Source: Nectonema munidae (Eukaryota; Nematomorpha; Nectonematoida; Nectonematidae). From it: DNA of 64,000 nt. Position 1 is the stretch's first letter; each line of letters opens with the position of its first letter. Positions 53,546 through 64,000 of the stretch are shown one piece after another. Position numbers and translations under genes: made by a program. The notes below the pieces were generated by a model. The model did not search any database, was not told where the DNA came from, and worked only from the letters and a program-made list of their open reading frames with translations. The stretch covers positions 494,501 through 558,500 of the forward strand of contig JAUIRK010000509.1 of assembly GCA_030549495.1 (NCBI GenBank). Reading direction: 5' to 3'.

Positions 53546-55753
53546 CAATGATAAGTTATAGGTATATAGCTTATTTAAAGCGGCTTTTGAGACTCATAAT
53601 ATTTTTTTTGAAACTTTTGTTTTAACACATGAATAGGTGATACACTTTGTTAAACTATATTTGTTTTATCAACTTACTGTTTATGCTTTAATTTTACATT
53701 TATATATCATATTTTATTTGATATCCCTGTATTGTCTTTTTATTCAATTCATATCTAATAGTTTTGTTTTCTCTCCTTGTGTGAGAAACTTTGATGGTAA
53801 TTTTTTTTTCTCTCTCTCTCATTAACTTTAAGTATATTAGAGTTAAAGAATAAAGGACTAGTATGACTTATATACTGTATTGTTGGATTTGTATAAAAGG
53901 TTGCAGGATCGGTGGATTCCGACATTTTAAAAGGGATACGAGTCGTAGTCGGCATCTAATAAAATTTAGAAGTAAGATTTTTGTCGAAAGTGAAGAAAGT
54001 TAAATTTATTAAGTTTTTGAGTATATTTGTAGTTGAAGTCGAATTTTTCTTCGCTACCTTAGGAAGAACTACCTTAGATTAGGAACTTCGCAACCCTGAT
54101 TGTATATGCATATATTCATATAATATATATTAGGAGCGCGCTTACTCAAATTTTTTGCGTGACGAATCTTTTTCTTATAATTTTCAAAATTTACTATGAC
54201 AAAATTTTTGTCCAATGAACACACCACCATTATTACTCGACATTACACTTTCATTCCCAGCTCCGATAACTGCAGAGATTTTACCAAGTCGAATTACTTT
54301 TTTTCTAATTGTAATAGCATCACCACTAACTAACAAAATGATTGATATGTGAGAGAGAGTCCAAGCAAAAACAAACTTTAAATTCTCCATGTCCATTATT
54401 GGCTTTACGCTCATCTATTAGGATTTAGCACATTACGAATTCTTCTATTTCGTCTCTAATTATCTGAATAACGTTTTAGGCTAGAACAAATTCATTCTTC
54501 ACATTGTCGTGAAGACAAATAATTTAGAGACTTATAGCTTTTGACAAACTCAACACGCATTAGGATTTATAGCTATCATCCGCTTAAAATCTTTTAAGCA
54601 GTTATTGTCACCGATGATCACAAATGTCCTTTCAAATTTGTGAATGATTTTCCAAAAGTAGTTTGGGCGATCTAGGTAAAAAGTCAATTATTTTAATCCA
54701 GGAAATTTTATTAAAAATATTTAATGTCTGAAAAGATAGCGTTTTAAAATATCTCTAACCAAAAATTTTTTTTAAAAAGTAAGGGACTATAAATAGACAG
54801 TGAAAAGTAATTGAAACAATTATGACCACACATCTTTCTAGAGAGGGAAAAATGGACAGAAAGATAAAATCATCTACCTGGGAGCATCATATACAAGAAG
54901 AAAGTGGTGATGAAATTTCACCTCCAACTTATTTAGCAACAGCTAGATAAGGACTTTTCAGCGCCGCCCGGTTCTTCAAGAGCGATAATACTCACTCACA
55001 TGCAATAGCATATTCCTGCTCAGATTTACTGCAGCTTTATATGTTACGTAACGCGAAATTTTCAAAATTTAACTTCCTCTTCCATCGCTTCTCCCTCAAT
55101 CTTCCATTTTTATTCTTAATAGCGAAACGTAGATAGGTCTACAAATACATTTTTCATAAACTTTTTTTTGCAAGCCCTTGAATTCAAGTTGGTTAATTGG
55201 TTTGCATTTTTAATAAAATCTCTTCCTTATAATAAGTTCAATGACAATTCTTTGCCAAATATCATTTTAAAATATTTTCAACACAATCCTCCAATTGATT
55301 TTGAATGACGGTATAAATTGGATTATAGTGATTAAATGTTATGAGGGTTTGTTTGACGTCTTGATACTTTTATCGTTTTGGTAGATATAGTGTCCAAAAA
55401 TTCTGAGTGGTTGTCTTCCCTGTTCAACATCTTGAGGTTTTGGAAGGTATAGTATCTTGGCAAATTTTCTTGGCCTCTTTTGATGCATGCAGAGCTTTGC
55501 CAAGCTCCCAATATATATGAAAAAAGGTGCCAACGTTAAATGAACCCACGCATTTCTACTTTCACCGTCGCTTGTTTTTGCAATCACTCAACTAGGTCAT
55601 AATTCATCTCTTCAGACGTTATAAATAATAAGTTGTTTATTTTTTTTTTTTTAGTTTTTTTTGCTAAAATGTGATTTTTGGTGTGTCTTATTTTAAATTT
55701 AAATTTTAGATGAAATTTGCTAGCTATAGCTATACTTTTTTGTATCTCAAACT
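53546..55753. other. Intergenic region upstream of BMS1
   Basis: AT-rich sequence. Minus frames at 54184-54414 (76 codons) and 55339-55587 (82 codons) are open but match nothing I know and lack supporting signals. A T/A-rich stretch and CT dinucleotide runs (53811-53820) are the only simple features. Confidence 0.45.
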
Positions 55754-55760
55754 ATATAAA
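55754..55760 (+). promoter_or_regulatory. TATA box of BMS1
   Basis: CTATATAAATAG places a TATA box 42-48 bases ahead of the ATG, leaving a predicted start near 55784 and a very short 5' leader. Confidence 0.55.
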
Positions 55761-55801
55761 TAGTGAACTTCTATTGTTAACTTGACCCATCTTTTTTGAA
55801 T

Positions 55802-58800
55802 ATGGAAGAAGAGCAAGCGAATAAAAAGCATCGGAATAAAGTGTCCGCTTCAAAGAAGAAAATGAAAGCACCATGTGTTGAAGGCAGCAAAAAAAATGTT
55901 AATCCTAAGGGACATTCGATTCAGTCCTTTGCTAAAGCAGCGAAGAGATTTCGTAGAACTGCAGATATCCGCGCAAAAAAACATCATATTCCTACGGTAG
56001 AAAAGTCTGTTTACGATGACGAAGCTCCTCTTGTTGTTGCTGTTGTCGGCCCGCCATACGTCGGCAAAAGTACGCTTATTCGCTGCTTGGTTAAAAATTT
56101 TGCGCGCCAAAGGCTCAGTGATACGAAAGGGCCAATCACGGTTGTCGCTGGAAAAAAGAAGAGGGTGACCTTCATTGAATGCAACAGCGACATCTCCAGC
56201 ATGATTGACGTAGCGAAAGTATGCGACCTAGCTCTGTTGCTCATTGACGCAAGTTCAGGCTTTGAAATGGAGACGTTTGAGTTTCTCAATATCTGCCAAT
56301 CCCATGGCTTTCCCTCAATCATTGGAGTGCTGACGCACTTGGATATGATTACTAGTGGCAAGCAACTGAGAAGCACAAAGAAGAAATTGAAGCACAGGTT
56401 TTGGGTTGATGTGTTTCCGGGAGCCAAAGTTTTCTACCTCTCTGGTATGCTGAAGAACAGTGAGTATTTGCGCGTTGAGATTCACAACTTGGGAAGATTT
56501 ATAGTCGTGACTAAACCCAGAGCACTCGCGTGGAGACAAAGCCACGCCTTCATACTCGCCGACAGACTTGAAGATATCACTGATTCGGGCAAAATTCAGA
56601 AAAATGAGAAGCAAGACCGTGATGTCTGCCTCTTTGGCTATGTTCGGGGGTCGCACTTGAAGCGCAATGCCTGTGTTCATGTTGCCGGAGTGGGTGATTT
56701 TTATGTTAGCGATGTTTCCTTGCTTGAAGATCCATGTCCTCTGCCTTCCAAGCTAAAGAAGCGATCCCTGAGTTACAAAGAAAAGAGGATATATGCGCCA
56801 ATGGCGGGTGTTGGTGGCGTTGTGTTTGATAGTGACGCTGTATACATCGACTGTGCTGGTAGTCACAGCTTCTCCAAAAGAAATGATAATAGTATGAGGG
56901 CCAACCCTCAAGAAGACATGTTATACATCGATGATGTCATGAAGAAGCATGGAATTTTGTCTTCTCAACTTGAGCACACAAAATTATCCATTTTCAACAA
57001 AAACTCCAGGTTCATTACTTCCAAAGATGTTCCATCAGATGTTGACAAGGATGGAAGCATTGAAGATGTCAGTGAGGTGCTGGAAGGAATTGACATTGAT
57101 ACTTCTGACAGTGATCGTGAACTGCAAATGAAAATAGCTGAAACGCAGCCACCCTCTTTACCTTCGCTCTCGCCTACAAAAGAGCCATTAGAAGGAACTG
57201 CGCATATGTATACTACCTGGAGTAAAGACATTTCGTTGGATAGTAAAAGAAATACTAGTAAAGATCTATTCAATTTAATTTACAATTTCAAGGTTGAAGC
57301 TAAGAACAAGGATAAATGCGATGAAGGATTAGTTGGTGGAATTTTCAAGATTAATGAAATTTCAGAGGTAAGCGACAAGAAAGAAGCAACAGAAGAGGAT
57401 GTTTCGCGTAGTGTTCCCGACAATATTCTAGAGATGATTGAGAAGGGAACTCTTTCTTCCAATTCTAAAAGTTTGCTCTTTAAAAGATTTAAGGTTGCCA
57501 AAGAAGCCGTTTTGGAACGAGATGATGATTCTTCTATATACGGAGATTTTGAGGATGTTGAAAAGGGAGAAGTTTATGCAGCTGAAAGGAAAGAGGAGAT
57601 CAGCAAGGATAGCAAGAGTAAAATGAAGAAAAAGGAGATACTGAAGGCAGAGTTTGATCGCAGGTACGATGCAGATAAATCTCAAATCGACGCTACGAGT
57701 AGCAACGCGAATGATGACGATTGCAAAAACTTGGCAACACTGAAAGATTTATCTGAAAAGCAGTCGGCGCTGAACAAGAACACCTTTGACGCGATGGAAG
57801 ACGAAGACCGGCTGCTTTACGAGGGCTATCGACCGGGGATGTACGTGAGAGTGCGCATAAACGCCCTTCCCTACGAATTTGTTAAAAACTTCGACCCATC
57901 CTTTGCTCTTCTTGTCGGATCAGTGACACCACAGTCAAGAGGTTTAGCTTTTCACCAAGCGCGCTTTAAACGACACCGCTGGTTCAAGAGAATCCTGAAG
58001 AGCCAGGACCCGTTGATTCTCTCGATTGGGTGGCGCAGGTTCCAAACTCTCGTTACATATTCTACCGAAGATCACAACGGCCGGAATCGTTATTTAAAGT
58101 ATACACCGAATCACCTTCACTGCACGGCCACGTTTTTCGCGCCCATCACTCCTCCATCTGCTGGAGTAGTCGCAGTACAAAATGTGTACGACGGCACCAA
58201 AGACTTCAGGATTTCTGGAACCGGCGTCATTCTCAATGTTGATCAGGCACCCAACATCGTTAAAAAGATCAAGTTTGTTGGCTTTCCTTTAAAAATTCTC
58301 AAAAAAACAGCCTTCATCAAGGGAATGTTCAATTCAGACTTGGAAGTTGTCAAATTTGAAGGTGCCAGCATTAAAACCGTCAGTGGAATTCGCGGCCAAA
58401 TTAAGAAGGCGATAAAGACCCCTGAGGGCGCTTTTCGTGCGACCTTTGAAGACAAAATTTGCATCTCGGATATCGTCTTTCTCAAAGCCTGGACTAAAAT
58501 TTGTCTTGGCAAGTTATACGTCCCAATGGCAACCCTGCTCCAAGCTCCAGCTCAGCGCTGTACCTGGCAGGGCATGAAGACCGTTGGTCAGTTGCGCCAC
58601 GAACTCGGATTAACTGCTCCCCAAAAACAAAACTCCTTTTACAAAGAAGTCTCGAGGATTGAAAAAGATTTCTCCGATCTAACTCTTCCCAAGCATCTTC
58701 AACGCTGCCTGCCCTTCGCAGACAAGCCCAGGAATTTGGAAGAGAGCGAGCGCGTCTCCAGAGTCTCCGTGGTGCAGGAGGGTGAGGAGCGGAGAGTGAA

Positions 58801-58984
58801 CAAGCTGCTCAAGATGCTTTCCAAGATTCGCGACGAGAAACGCGCTAAAGAGCGCGACGCGATGCACAAGCGTGCCCAAAAGCACCAAAAACTGAAGCGT
58901 GAAGAAGCGGCGAAGCAGGAAAAGTCGCAGAGCGGCCTCAAGAAGGAGATTTACCGGAAAATGGGCAAGATGAAAAAAGCGTGA
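55802..58984 (+). CDS. BMS1: Ribosome biogenesis GTPase BMS1
   Basis: BMS1 is the nucleolar GTPase of the small-subunit processome; with RCL1 it drives pre-rRNA processing for the 40S subunit. The ATG at 55802 is the first in frame and gives 1,060 residues, somewhat shorter than yeast or human BMS1 (about 1,180-1,280). The basic N-terminus (KKHRNKVSASKKK) leads to the G domain: P-loop VVGPPYVGKSTLI (~83-95), the G2-like GPITVVAGKKKRVTF, FIECNSD in place of a classical G3, and THLD (~178-181). An AARP2CN-type domain follows (CLFGYVRGSHLKR, ~277-288), then a long acidic, low-conservation region (~370-650). The conserved C-terminal domain contains GYRPGMYVRVRI (~675) and GWRRFQTLVTYS (~743), and the protein ends in a Lys-rich tail. 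No intron interrupts it, which is odd for a gene of this length. Codon use is richer in G/C than the flanks. A TATA box precedes it and AATAAA follows. Confidence 0.97.
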   Translation: MEEEQANKKHRNKVSASKKKMKAPCVEGSKKNVNPKGHSIQSFAKAAKRFRRTADIRAKKHHIPTVEKSVYDDEAPLVVAVVGPPYVGKSTLIRCLVKNFARQRLSDTKGPITVVAGKKKRVTFIECNSDISSMIDVAKVCDLALLLIDASSGFEMETFEFLNICQSHGFPSIIGVLTHLDMITSGKQLRSTKKKLKHRFWVDVFPGAKVFYLSGMLKNSEYLRVEIHNLGRFIVVTKPRALAWRQSHAFILADRLEDITDSGKIQKNEKQDRDVCLFGYVRGSHLKRNACVHVAGVGDFYVSDVSLLEDPCPLPSKLKKRSLSYKEKRIYAPMAGVGGVVFDSDAVYIDCAGSHSFSKRNDNSMRANPQEDMLYIDDVMKKHGILSSQLEHTKLSIFNKNSRFITSKDVPSDVDKDGSIEDVSEVLEGIDIDTSDSDRELQMKIAETQPPSLPSLSPTKEPLEGTAHMYTTWSKDISLDSKRNTSKDLFNLIYNFKVEAKNKDKCDEGLVGGIFKINEISEVSDKKEATEEDVSRSVPDNILEMIEKGTLSSNSKSLLFKRFKVAKEAVLERDDDSSIYGDFEDVEKGEVYAAERKEEISKDSKSKMKKKEILKAEFDRRYDADKSQIDATSSNANDDDCKNLATLKDLSEKQSALNKNTFDAMEDEDRLLYEGYRPGMYVRVRINALPYEFVKNFDPSFALLVGSVTPQSRGLAFHQARFKRHRWFKRILKSQDPLILSIGWRRFQTLVTYSTEDHNGRNRYLKYTPNHLHCTATFFAPITPPSAGVVAVQNVYDGTKDFRISGTGVILNVDQAPNIVKKIKFVGFPLKILKKTAFIKGMFNSDLEVVKFEGASIKTVSGIRGQIKKAIKTPEGAFRATFEDKICISDIVFLKAWTKICLGKLYVPMATLLQAPAQRCTWQGMKTVGQLRHELGLTAPQKQNSFYKEVSRIEKDFSDLTLPKHLQRCLPFADKPRNLEESERVSRVSVVQEGEERRVNKLLKMLSKIRDEKRAKERDAMHKRAQKHQKLKREEAAKQEKSQSGLKKEIYRKMGKMKKA

Positions 58985-59036
58985 CTTCATTTGTGGCAGA
59001 GGATATGCTTCCTTGTTCCTCTTTTTTCATTCTTTT

Positions 59037-59042
59037 AATAAA
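59037..59042 (+). terminator. Poly(A) signal of BMS1
   Basis: AATAAA lies 53 bases after the BMS1 stop, followed by T-rich sequence. Confidence 0.7.
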
Positions 59043-59890
59043 TCTATTTCCTCTTTCCTACACTTTATCATGCCTATACAAAGTTTTTATTTTTTTACCA
59101 TTTTGTTTGAAAATGGTGTGCATAGTATCGCAAGTTCTTGACTTATACTTTAAGTCCTAACACCTTTTTCTGCATTATAACGCGTTTGATGCTGCCACTG
59201 TTCTTTTAAACTTTCTCAAATGATTTTATATATCAATTCACTAAAATGTGGTCTGCATTTTCCAGGATCAAATCGCTTGAAATGAAGAGTTTAAAATAGG
59301 AAGATTTTAAATATAATTTTATAGGATTTTATCCAGCTGTTTTATATGCGCTTTTCTAGATTTTGGGATTGATTAAGAGTGCCTGAAAATTTACGTAGAC
59401 CCAATTTTTGTGAACTTGATTTAAAGTTTCTTGAGTAGGTTTAGTTCACCTAACTTATTTTCAACATGATTTCATTTTTGCCACTTCGTAGAAAGTTCAA
59501 TAACTTACTAATCTCTTTTTTTTATTTTGAGTTTTTTTTTGAAATGATTATAATTATAAATTGGATTGACTGTCAAGTTAAATCCATTTGAATCATCATT
59601 TTTTGAGTTGAATCAACTTGAATCCTTGGTTTTAGTCGCTTGAGAGTTTAGTTTTATTAAAAATAATTAGTGAACAAGTTATTATGTTTGAAGTAAAAGA
59701 TATAGGTTGTTCCATTTGTCAATTTGGGCAAAAAAGCCTTTAAAAATGGGGTGTAAAAAGAACAGCATTTTATTAAAAGACATTCATTCCTTTTTCAAGT
59801 AACAATTTTAAAAAATAGAATTAAAACGCTCAATAAAAAGTATGAACTTTTCATTATGAGCCTTGCATATGTATATTACTAACTATGTAT
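59043..59890. other. Intergenic spacer
   Basis: AT-rich; phrases AAATCCATTTGAATCATC and GAATCAACTTGAATCCTTGG repeat locally near 59580-59625. No gene. Confidence 0.45.
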
Positions 59891-60045
59891 AGGGGGCGTG
59901 AGTATGGTTGGTTAGATACTGAGTTTGGATAACTCAAGGTCTTGGGTTCGATCCCGCATCAAGCCTACTTTCCTCATAGTTCGATACAAGCGGCGCAATT
60001 GTGCCTTCTCGATGAAAACACCCCACGGTATTACCTTACCTTATA
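59891..60045 (+). mobile_element. tRNA-derived SINE copy
   Basis: A-box-like ATGGTTGGTTAGA and a good B box GGTTCGATCCC (near 59945) lie at tRNA spacing. They are followed by a body (TGTGCCTTCTCGATGAAAAC) and a TTACC repeat tail. Same family as 20421-20562 and 61118-61256. It is not a tRNA gene, since no acceptor stem forms. Confidence 0.75.
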
Positions 60046-61117
60046 TAATACATAGTAGAGATCTGCACGAGTTTTAAAAATTCCCCTGCAACCGCTCTGC
60101 AATTTTAAATTTAAGCCCGCAACAGCCCAACTTTTCACAAAACTATTTCATTTTGATAAAGAATATAGTTTGAATACAACTTCTTGTATACATTGAATCT
60201 TTATGATTTTGGATTTAATTTTATTATTTATAGCTCTGCTCAAAAATACAATATCTTTGACGGTTTGGCTTTTTAAAGCGAATCCTGCAGAAATAAGATG
60301 ACCAGCAAGACTGACTTGTTGCCATTAATACATAAAACATTACGCGCGACAACAGAAAGTATAGGATAATTACGTCAATTTAGTCTTTTGTATATGTGAT
60401 AAAAATGTACTTTGTGTAAAGAAACAAATGTAGCTTTGGTGATGTAAAAGTAACAGTGTGCGTGGTGTGCTTACCAATGCTAGACTTTATATAATCGGGT
60501 ATGAGCAATGAAAGAACATCTTATAAATGATACCATTTACGAATCAATTCGCAAATACCGACACTTTTACCAGTTAACGACGTGCAGAACTAATATTGAA
60601 ACCGCAACTGCCACGCTCAGCGGTAAGTTTTGAACAAATGACCAGCAAGAGTCCAACATCGTCAATGTGAATGATTTTAAGACTGTCTAATTGGCTATTT
60701 TGTTTTTATTTGGAGTAAAATATTAAAAAAGGTATGCCACTACACTACACTGCAAATTTTGCCTAACAGCAGTCATCCTGGATTTTTCATCAACAATTGA
60801 CCCTGCTGACTGCGTCATGAAATGCAAAAAATCTCTTGGAATCTTCTTCCTTATCAGTTAACCAATTTTTGTAAGCAGAAAAAATTGATCCATTACTTAA
60901 AGAGTGCTAGACTAATTTATCTGCTGAAAAATATGCTATACAATCATATTTTGCGTTTATCCCACTTCTGAAAAGTGGAGAGCAAAGTGTCACAATTAAA
61001 AAGACGAAAATGAAATGAAAGCACGAAATTAATTGCGTAAATCAAAATATTATTAAAAAAGCTGAAAATAAAGAAATGAGCTTTCAAAACATTTTTTTAT
61101 CAAATCAAATTTTCGTT
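60046..61117. other. Intergenic spacer
   Basis: No gene recognised. CTGCAACCGCTCTGCAA and CCCGCAACAGCCC near 60088-60130 look like a decayed dispersed repeat. ATGACCAGCAAGA occurs at 60298 and again near 60638. Confidence 0.4.
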
Positions 61118-61256
61118 GAATGGTGCTTAGATATACTGGGCTTTGATAATAACTCAAGGACTTGGGTTCGATCCCCAAGCCTCCTTTCTTAATATTTCGA
61201 TACAAACTGTGCAATTGTGCCTTCTCGATCAAAACACTCCACGGTACATTTACTAT
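61118..61256 (+). mobile_element. tRNA-derived SINE copy
   Basis: It shares TAACTCAAGG...CTTGGGTTCGATCCC and GTGCCTTCTCGATCAAAACA with the copy at 59891. The TTACC tail is missing, so the 3' end is truncated. Confidence 0.7.
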
Positions 61257-61809
61257 CTGCGCCCCCTTTTTATAAAAGTTGTCGCCTTGCGTGTGCAAAT
61301 CTCTCGCTTAGAACATTTAATTCAATCAATGGTTTAGTTAAAACGAATGTCTGAAAAACACCTTGATCGAATTGATGCACAATAATATAATCAATAAAAT
61401 TAGCAACACTTATTGAACAATGATGGAAGCAAAATCAGCTTGCTTTCAGACTTTGAAGCCTTGTTTTTCGTTCTCCTTTTCATTTCGAATGAACTTGGAT
61501 GCTTCTTAGAGCATTTGATTTTTATTTTGCTCGTTTCTGCCGATTCATTGTGTCTAAAGCAACCAATCAACCCATTTGATCTCAGAAAAGTAAAAAGGGT
61601 ATTGAATGATTTAAATAAAATAAATCAAGAAATCGTTTGCTTCATTTAAAGATGGGGATGTAGCAAATGGGAAAAAATGAGAGTATGTATTGATTGACAG
61701 CTCCCTCAAATGCTTCCCACTAACTCTGCTCTTAAATTATATTAAATAATTTATCATTCATTAAAGAAATTCAAACACCATTTTTAAGGAATAATTATCT
61801 TACAAAATG

Positions 61810-61920
61810 AATGAAAGACAGCTTCCAGATGTGTTGTACTATGACAAGAGGTATTATCACACCGCAAAAATACATTTCCATTAGCATTGATATCAAAGTG
61901 TGTTTTCTATGTATACACTT
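61810..61920 (-). pseudogene. Small Tigger/pogo transposase fragment
   Basis: On the minus strand it reads FDINANGNVFLRCDNTSCHS, the second-Asp region of a Jerky/Tigger transposase. It is similar to ISGRNITLLCDNASCHKT of the copy at 268-1632. The rest of the protein is not seen. Confidence 0.55.
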
Positions 61921-63100
61921 TTTATATTTGTCGCTCAAGGAAGTATCGCCTCCGAATATAAACCTTCTCTGACCCCCATATGTGAATGGCCCTATGGATT
62001 GATTTGTTGATCAGTCACTAGATAAATGCTGAAAGAGTTTATTCAAAATTTGCAACGCAAAAAAGAGTGCTCTCAACTATCTCCTTTTTTATCTCCAATC
62101 TTTTATCAGTATCACTAAAACATATTCCAAAGCAGAAAAGGTTTGACGGGCAAAGAAAACATAATTTCAGCCAATTTTTTCAACCAATTAATTTCATGAT
62201 ACCATCTGTCAAAAATTATTTAATTAATATTCTATTCGACACTATGGCTCAGCCATGCACCATTGGTTAAAGCAGTATGATTGATTATATCACTACGACA
62301 ATATACTTCTTTTAACACTACTATGAATAATCCATTATAAATACTTAGCTGGGAATAGAACTTGTTAACGCTTCGGTTAAAAACTAGCTAGGATAAATAA
62401 AGAGCGATTACAAACACGATCGTAAAAAATAAAGCAGATTTTCGCAGGGGCGAAAAAGGAATTTCTCTCCTTGCAGTGGTGCAAGTATAAAGAAAGGTTT
62501 ATTACAAAAAGCATCATCATTCTGCCTGTGCATCAATTCAATTGATGAATTGCATTTTTGGAATCATTTTGATAATATTCCAAGCTTAATTTCATTTTGT
62601 AAAGTCTTTAAAATTTTCATTAAAATTTTTTTTATAAAAATACTATTATATATCAATTAAAAAACATCATTAAAATTGTCAAAGTTTGGTTTTTAATTTT
62701 TTAATTGTATTTATTTTTAAAAATATTTTCTCACATATGTGAAAAAGTATTAAGTTTTAAAATGAATTTATTTTCAAAAAAAATTTAACACATTTTTTAT
62801 TTTCAAGTGAATTAACATTTAAAGTATATTTATTTTGAATTGGTAAGCACTCATTTTTAGAAAAATTTTTGTGTTATCTTGGTGAAATAGTTTTCAGGTA
62901 TGCATAGTAGAATGGCTGCATCAAATTTTCAATTTGACATCTGTCTTTAAATATAAAAAGATTTTTAATGGAAGTTCGTTTTTGGCGATTTATTTCTTAT
63001 GTTATAGTCATAATATTGAATATTGATAGGATATCCATCTAAGAAGGATTATTTGTGATTTATGATTCAAGAAAAAATAGAAAAGTAATTGCCTTTTTTG
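61921..63100. other. Spacer upstream of EMC6
   Basis: No further gene is supported. The sequence just before 63104 ends in TTGCCTTTTTTGCAG, a good 3' splice site, so an upstream exon of EMC6 may lie here, but I could not identify it. Confidence 0.45.
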
Positions 63101-63117
63101 CAGATATAGACGAAGTC

Positions 63118-63470
63118 ATGTACAACGAAGCTTCGGTGCGTCAGAACATAAACAAGCTGGAGTGTTGTCATACCGCGGCAGCTCTTCTCTTCGGTTCGGT
63201 TGCCGGAATTCTAGGCCTCACTTCCTTGGCAGGCTTCTTCTTTTACTTCCTGGCCTCATTTCTCATCTCGGTACGCCTTCCTTCTTCTTTCTTGCATTCT
63301 TTTTTCTCAATTCCAGTGTGATTTCTTTTCAGTTTCTCCTCTTCTTAAGCATTGAGAGTGATAAAATGGCGTTCAAGTCCACGCATCAAATTTTTTTCGA
63401 AAGCATCTTCAGCAGTTTACTAATTTACATTTTTTTATGGACATTTTTATATGGAATGGTGCATTCGTGA
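63118..63470 (+). CDS. EMC6: ER membrane protein complex subunit 6, two exons
   Basis: EMC6 is a small multi-pass subunit of the EMC, which inserts transmembrane proteins into the ER membrane. Exon one (63118-63270) reads MYNEASVRQNINKLECCHT, then GSVAGILGLTSLAGFFFYFL, matching the family signature AGILGLTGLYGFIFYLLAS. A 62-bp intron (63271-63332, GTACGC...TTTTCAG, phase 0) follows. Exon two (63333-63470) ends with LLIYIFLWTFLYGMVHS, matching the conserved TYVLFWTFLYGMVH. The 96-residue product is close to the human 110; the difference is at the N-terminus. A splice acceptor at 63101-63103 lies 14 bases before this ATG, so the leader, or a few more N-terminal residues, may come from an upstream exon. 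AATAAA is at 63491-63496. Confidence 0.93.
63271..63332 (+). other. EMC6 intron
   Basis: 62-bp GT-AG intron with donor TCG|GTACGC and a T-rich acceptor TTTCTTTTCAG. It falls between codons, and removing it joins two segments that are both conserved in EMC6. Confidence 0.9.
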
Positions 63471-63490
63471 TAACGTTATGTTTTATTCCA

Positions 63491-63496
63491 AATAAA
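63491..63496 (+). terminator. Poly(A) signal of EMC6
   Basis: AATAAA lies 20 bases after the EMC6 stop, followed by a T-rich stretch. Confidence 0.7.
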
Positions 63497-64000
63497 GATT
63501 TCGTTTCATTTTTTCAAATGACCTTTAGACCGATGTTCTTGCTTTTATAATAATGTGTTTGCATCTCTTTTTTATTTTAGATTTTATAGATAATACTTTA
63601 TATGATTATATTCAATTAATCTTGAAATATTCTGTCGACATCTTTGAAACAATTTGTTAAGTTGTAGAACTTATTTTTCAGATCTTTAAATTAGAACTTG
63701 GATCATCTTTTTTTCAAGAATTGGCACACAGAAACAGAAAATGTCTATCCTGAGATGCAGGAACGAGAGGTTTGCGAAGCTCTCGAAAGAAGTCTGTAGG
63801 TAAATCACAAAGAAACATCTGTTTTCATCAATCATTGAAGAATGGAAAAGTAGAGTTTGCAAATCACTGGGTTCTGAATTTCTCATTGAACCGCGATATC
63901 CCTCATTCAAGTAATAAAGCTCACCTTCCTGTCATTCATTTAAGCCAGTGCTTTTTGCTTTGATCCTATATATATATAGATATAGATCCTATAGTTATAT
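63497..64000. other. Right-edge spacer
   Basis: No gene recognised; a TATATA/TAGATA run lies at 63968-63985. A 74-codon minus frame (63910-63686) has no supporting features. Confidence 0.4.

Noticed and set aside
55850-58990. Minus-strand and alternative plus frames inside BMS1
   Set aside because: All lie within the 1,060-codon BMS1 frame and have no conserved features.
59891-60045. Functional tRNA gene
   Set aside because: A and B boxes are present but no acceptor or anticodon stem pairs, and the sequence recurs with a common body and tail, so it is a SINE.

Overview
The window looks like AT-rich, repeat-laden nuclear DNA of an invertebrate. GT-AG introns, TATA boxes, AATAAA signals, tRNA-derived SINEs and the transposon families point to a metazoan, most likely an arthropod. 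I cannot name the species. Only two conserved host genes are clear, both on the + strand at the right end: an intronless BMS1 (55802-58984, ribosome biogenesis GTPase) and a small EMC6 (63118-63470, one 62-bp intron, ER membrane protein complex subunit). A 183-codon frame at 9122-9673 (-) is an unassigned candidate gene.

Layout from left to right: a Tigger/pogo transposase relic (268-1632); a BED-finger hAT relic (3325-5085); a Helitron fragment (5604-5908); a ~146-bp satellite whose units invert direction near 6.66-6.69 kb (5990-7330); an RTE-like LINE scrap (8440-8985); a Helitron carrying a hAT insertion (9832-12640); a Tigger carrying a piggyBac (12756-16500); a LINE 5' part (17150-18650); and MITEs, SINEs, a Tigger deletion derivative and two more piggyBac relics to 34.2 kb. 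A minisatellite of ~31-bp units fills 35617-39663 and 46937-51260. The 7.3-kb block between its halves holds a relic of an arthropod repeat protein, a LINE, and a compact retroelement. After that come a Helitron, a Merlin relic abutting a hAT MITE, and the two host genes.

The most unusual object is the element at 43673-46632. It has 116-bp terminal inverted repeats differing at one position, a small gag-like frame, and a pol frame with reverse transcriptase (YLDD) and RNase H motifs. No integrase, tyrosine recombinase, GIY-YIG or AP endonuclease is visible. A TATA/initiator pair lies just inside its right end and points outward. It fits none of the textbook retroelement layouts and is the best candidate for something undescribed. 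It is treated here as a virus-like relic, though it looks whole.

Boundaries rest on reading terminal repeats and target-site duplications by eye. Family names are from recognised motifs, not database searches.
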